This document shows positions 60,146 to 64,000 of a DNA stretch of 64,000 bases, one piece after another. Location of the stretch: positions 26,787,119 to 26,851,118 of the forward strand of contig CM077648.1 in NCBI GenBank assembly GCA_039707465.1. The letters run 5' to 3'. A model generated the notes under the pieces. It searched no databases and was not told the DNA's origin. It worked only from the letters and a program-made list of their open reading frames with translations. The first letter of the stretch is position 1. Each line of letters starts with the position of its first letter. The translations under genes and the position numbers were made by a program. This DNA is from Rhabdophis nuchalis (Eukaryota > Chordata > Lepidosauria > Squamata > Natricidae).

Positions 60146-60894
60146 GTTTACAGTAAATTACTTATATATACAGTATTTGCTTCCACTGACCAAAGCCTTA
60201 GTTTGGTTACAAATGATAGAAAATCTAATAAACGTCACAATAAATAAACAAAAGAATAAAAAGACAGAAGTAAGAAAGTTAAAAACAACTTAAAATAATC
60301 AACCATATTCGTATTCTAATAGTCACCTGGAAGACTAAATAGCTCACTTCTTTTCAAACTAAAGGTTCATAATGAAAACAACCTCAAAAGAATCTGAAAA
60401 GTTAGTGTGGATCTCTAAGTGATTTGCTGCCAAAACAACAGTTGGTTGAGAGCACCATGTGAGTGCAAACAACATCTCAATCAGGTCATTCATCTTCATC
60501 TATTCGGCCAAAAAACAAATTGTAACAAAAGATTGAAATAGCTACTACAATTACAAGACAATGTTCCAAATAAAGAGCTTATTCTTAGGATCAGCTGATG
60601 CCACCTCCAGAGAATTGGGCAAGGATATCGTCAATAGGGATCAGACCAGTGTAACATCAGGGATTATGTCAGCATAATAGCGACTACATTAAAGTGCAGC
60701 TTCATAGTATTTTGGCAGACTCACTAACTCTAGGACTAATCTGCTTTGTAGGAATAAAACTGGGCCGAGATACCACTGCATGCCACTTTAGCTTCCAGGA
60801 GGAAGATATGAAAACAAACAAAGAGATAAATAAAATATTGTAAATAACATTTTTAATTAAGAGGCAGCAAGAAAATCCAAATATCGCTACTGCT

Positions 60895-60979
60895 GGCCAC
60901 ACCCAGTTTAGTGAAGGGGAAAAAGTTGTGATACCTCACGTGATGATGCTGTGACAATGTGAGTTTGACACCCCTGCTC
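60895..60979. repeat. Fragment of CAGGGGTGTCAAACTC MITE
   Basis: Ends gtgagtttgacacccctg; compare the 48004-48117 copy (agtgaaggggtaaaaagt against agtgaaggggaaaaagtt). The left terminus is missing. Confidence 0.6.
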
Positions 60980-60984
60980 TACAG

Positions 60985-61400
60985 GTAGTTCTCACTGACA
61001 GAACTCAGTTAGACCAACAGCTCTGTTGTTAAGCTATTTAGTCTTAAAAATGGAAATTACATGATTGCACCCAATATGCTATAGCAATTCCAGCTGTGGT
61101 CATTAGATAATCACCTATGCTTGTTAAGCATGATGTCACATGACAATGACTTGTGGCTTCCCGAAGGCTTCCTCACTGACTTTTTTTTGGTGGAAGCTGG
61201 TTGTGAGGGTTGCAAATGGTAATCATGTGACTGCAGAATGCTGCAACTGTCATAAATGTTTGCCAGTTGCCAAGCAACTGAATCACATGATCACTGAATC
61301 ACGTGATCACAGGAAAACTATAGCAACTGCAACTATTCAGCAGCACTGGAGTTGAACCATCACTGAATGAATGGTCAGTAAGCAAGGATCACCCATACTT
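60985..61400. repeat. Squamate DNA repeat (31040 family)
   Basis: Starts caggtagttctcactgacag and ends gtcagtaagcaaggatcacc; shares aactgaatcacatgatcac motifs. Decayed. Confidence 0.5.
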
Positions 61401-62053
61401 TTTTCATTGAGAAAAAGGCATCACGAAAACCAAGTAGCAGTAACACAATTGGAGCACAATTCCAATCATTGAATGATAGCTCTGATAAGGGATTCATTGA
61501 GGTATATGAATATTCAAGGAAGGCAAATGTCTCCAAACATTTGGGTGGTGGAGCATGTTAATGGAATGCTCTCAAAATCTCTACTATTATATGCATGGCC
61601 AATCATATAATAGTGAGAATTTAAACTGCCTAAATTATTTCCTGCCAACAGGAAACCCTTTAATTTCTCAGACAGATCTATACTACCTCAAGTTCTTTTT
61701 CTGATCAGATGGGTGCATTAAAAAAAAATCACTGTCTTTCCCCCCCCCCCCCATTTCATTTTTTTAAGAGTGCTTGGTGTGACCCAGAAGCACTATTAAG
61801 AAGAAAGACTTGAAACCTTTCTTTAAATCACGGCAGTCTTATGCCTCATTTTCTACTTAAAAACATTGCAGAGACATAAAATCAGATGGAACTTGTAGCC
61901 TTGTGGATAATAATAAATTTTGTAGCTATGCTGGGATCCTGTGAGTTTGTTTGTTTGCTTGCTTGCTTATTTATTCATTGGACGAGTTCTTATATTACTT
62001 CAATTACTCCTACACTTCTTTCAATAACAAGTGAAGTGTAACTGAGGCTAGAT

Positions 62054-62197
62054 CAAAGGTGGGTTGCTGCCGGTTTGGCCTGTATCAGGCGAATTGGTAG
62101 TAGCAGTGGCAGGAGGCTCCGCCCACCCGCCCGGATGCTTCTGCGCATGTGGGAGCATGCCCGAACCAGTAGTAAAAAAATTAGCAACCCATCTCTG
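62054..62197. mobile_element. hAT-like MITE
   Basis: Ends CAAAGGTGGGTTGC and GCAACCCATCTCTG; flanks ggctagat and agctagat. Confidence 0.88.
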
Positions 62198-62684
62198 AGC
62201 TAGATGACTCTTTCTGCTAATTATTTGTCAGGAACACTTGCTACAATTCAGTTGCAGATGTTCCCCACTACTCTTTTCCATTACTACTTCTGATTTAGGT
62301 CTTCCAGCGGCTCCCACTACAATTGTCGTCCTTCCATTCTTCAAGGCCATCTGGAGACCCAGGGCTGGAATCGGCTTAGACTCTTCAAATATATTGACTA
62401 AACAGTTCCCAGAGATTTCAGTCAGTATGGCTGAAGGAATGAAGAGCTTTTAAGATGGCAATTCCAGTAAATGTAGAATACCAAACTGGCATAAGACTCT
62501 AAGCAGTATAATCTATAATAGATTGCAGTGTTTTATCTTTTCTTTAACATTTACAATTTGTAAAAAATTCTTAGAAATTGATATAAATACTTATCTTCTT
62601 TATTTATAAAAGATGGAATGAACATTAGCTTAATTTTTTTTTAAAAAAATACTGCTTACTTGTTTGGTTACATTTTGTTAGATA

Positions 62685-62862
62685 ATTTTGTTAGATCAGT
62701 GGAACAGAAGTTGCCTCCAGAAGTTGTGAATGCCCCAACACTGCAAGTCTTCAAGAAGATGTTGGATAGCCTTTTGTCTGAAATGGTATACGGTTTCCTG
62801 CCTAGGCAGGGAGTTGGACTAGATGACCTCAAAGGTCCCTTTCAACTCTGCTATTGTATTAA
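62685..62862 (+). mobile_element. CR1 LINE 3' end
   Basis: The 3' UTR signature gttggactagatgacctcaa followed by aggtccctttcaactctgct is diagnostic of CR1. Upstream, one frame still reads VFKKMLDSLLSEM. Confidence 0.85.
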
Positions 62863-62889
62863 ATCAGCATTTATAAATACTGTAAATAT

Positions 62890-63560
62890 ATTTATTTAGG
62901 GAGAATTAGACAAATTCCTAGTTACTATTGTTTCAATTTATTTCCCCCAAACAAGGTCAAGTTTCTTAAGAAAATATTCAATGCTGTAAATTAGTAAAAT
63001 TTGATAGCAGTAGATTTAAAAATAAACACATGCTCTTCTCAGGGAGACATGGCAAAAAAGTTCCTGCAATACGCTGACATGTTAATATTATTGCAGATTC
63101 AACAGATGACACAAAACATTATATAATAAATGTATATATTATTTACAGAACCCTAAATAAATATATTAAAGCTACCCATTGGGATAAAATTATGTTATTA
63201 AAAAACTTCATATGTGACTAGCAAAATGAGGCAGCTTCTCGTTGTAGATGTTTTTAGTTTCAATTCTCTACTTGGCAAATAATTTCCTTGTAATTAAAAG
63301 AGTAACTTAGTAAACTTTAACACAATTAAAAACACATGCATCAATACGGTATAAAATTTAAATAATCCTCAACGATTATTTTCAGGAAAGAGCCTGTTAA
63401 AACTGTGGTCATAATGGTAATGGTAATAAATCTTAAGTCCTGAAAGTATCTTGAGATATTTATGAAGATTTGAACAGCAGTTTAAAAAAGGAAGGAAGCT
63501 TATTTCTACAGGATACTCTTAAGGTTATTAAAAAAAACAGAGGTATCATGATGTTGGAGA
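62890..63560. other. ELOVL6 intron, no recognised feature
   Basis: AT-rich; nothing recognised. Confidence 0.4.
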
Positions 63561-63568
63561 TAATAGAG

Positions 63569-63892
63569 CAGGGGTGTCAAAATTGATGTCATTGAGGGCC
63601 GCATGAGGGTTGTGTTTGACCTCAGGGTACTAGGGTGGGTGTGGCCAGCTTGACATCACTCCTGTCAAGGGCGCCTGTGGTGGCCTAAGTGTTCTGCCAG
63701 TGAAAACATGCTCCTGAGCTCCGTTTTGCACCCCCCCAGCTCTGTTTTCATTGGCAAAGGGTTGCAGGATGCAGCTGAAAACGGAGCTCACTTTTGCTGG
63801 CAGAAGTACCGTGGGTCAGTCCTTCACTGTTTCCAGGGTGGCCCCATGGGTCAGATCTAAGTACCCCATGAGCCTTGAGTTTGGAATCCCTG
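63569..63892. mobile_element. hAT-like MITE (CAGGGGTGTCAAACTC family)
   Basis: Ends CAGGGGTGTCAAAATTG and GAGTTTGGAATCCCTG; flanks taatagag and aaatagag. Confidence 0.86.
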
Positions 63893-64000
63893 AAATAGAG
63901 TATCCACCATTGAAATCTGTCATCTATCTACCTATCATTATCCTAAATAAAAATATTTATGATTGATGATTGTCTCGGAGTCAATCCTCAACAATATTTT

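Overview
This is a vertebrate nuclear-genome window, most likely from a squamate and probably a snake. The repeat mix points there: BovB/RTE, CR1/L2-like and L1 LINEs, tRNA-derived SINEs of the Sauria type, a very dense population of hAT-like MITEs, Helitrons, Penelope-like remnants and many microsatellites. Species was judged by eye only.

Two genes lie tail to tail, in the same order as in other amniotes (EGF then ELOVL6). From about 1.46 kb to 53.0 kb on the + strand runs the 3' half of the pro-epidermal growth factor gene (EGF). I resolve nine exons by splice sites, phase and protein similarity: the last part of the second beta-propeller, one linker exon, two EGF-like modules, the mature EGF domain split over two exons, the transmembrane segment, and a cytoplasmic exon. 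Two further exons (47.1 and 52.95 kb) complete the frame to a stop codon but rest mainly on splice sites and phase. All junctions agree in phase, giving about 490 codons. From 56.5 kb down to 53.5 kb on the - strand are the last two coding exons of ELOVL6, the ER fatty-acid elongase, with its HxxHH motif. The predicted poly(A) signals of the two genes are only about 40 bp apart.

Everything else is intron and repeats. About thirty short inverted-repeat elements carry 8-bp target duplications, so they can be delimited to the base. Other notable items are an ORF1-only L1 with an intact ORF1 nested in a SINE tail (1.9-3.9 kb), a nested MITE pair (0.2-0.65 kb), a BovB copy split by another LINE (17.8-18.5 kb), a pair of Helitrons sharing an internal minisatellite (22.1-23.1 and 39.8-40.5 kb), two Penelope-like remnants with decayed hammerhead-ribozyme cores (30.6 and 58.85 kb), two abutting long palindromes (36.65-37.3 kb), and a CpG-rich foldback element (42.65-43.45 kb).

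In protein terms the most interesting signals are in EGF itself: the mature domain has four rather than seven residues between its first two cysteines, the Arg at the usual C-terminal cleavage site is absent, and two EGF-like modules present in the human precursor were not found in the introns where they would be expected. I see no CRISPR array, rRNA, free-standing tRNA gene or prokaryotic sequence.
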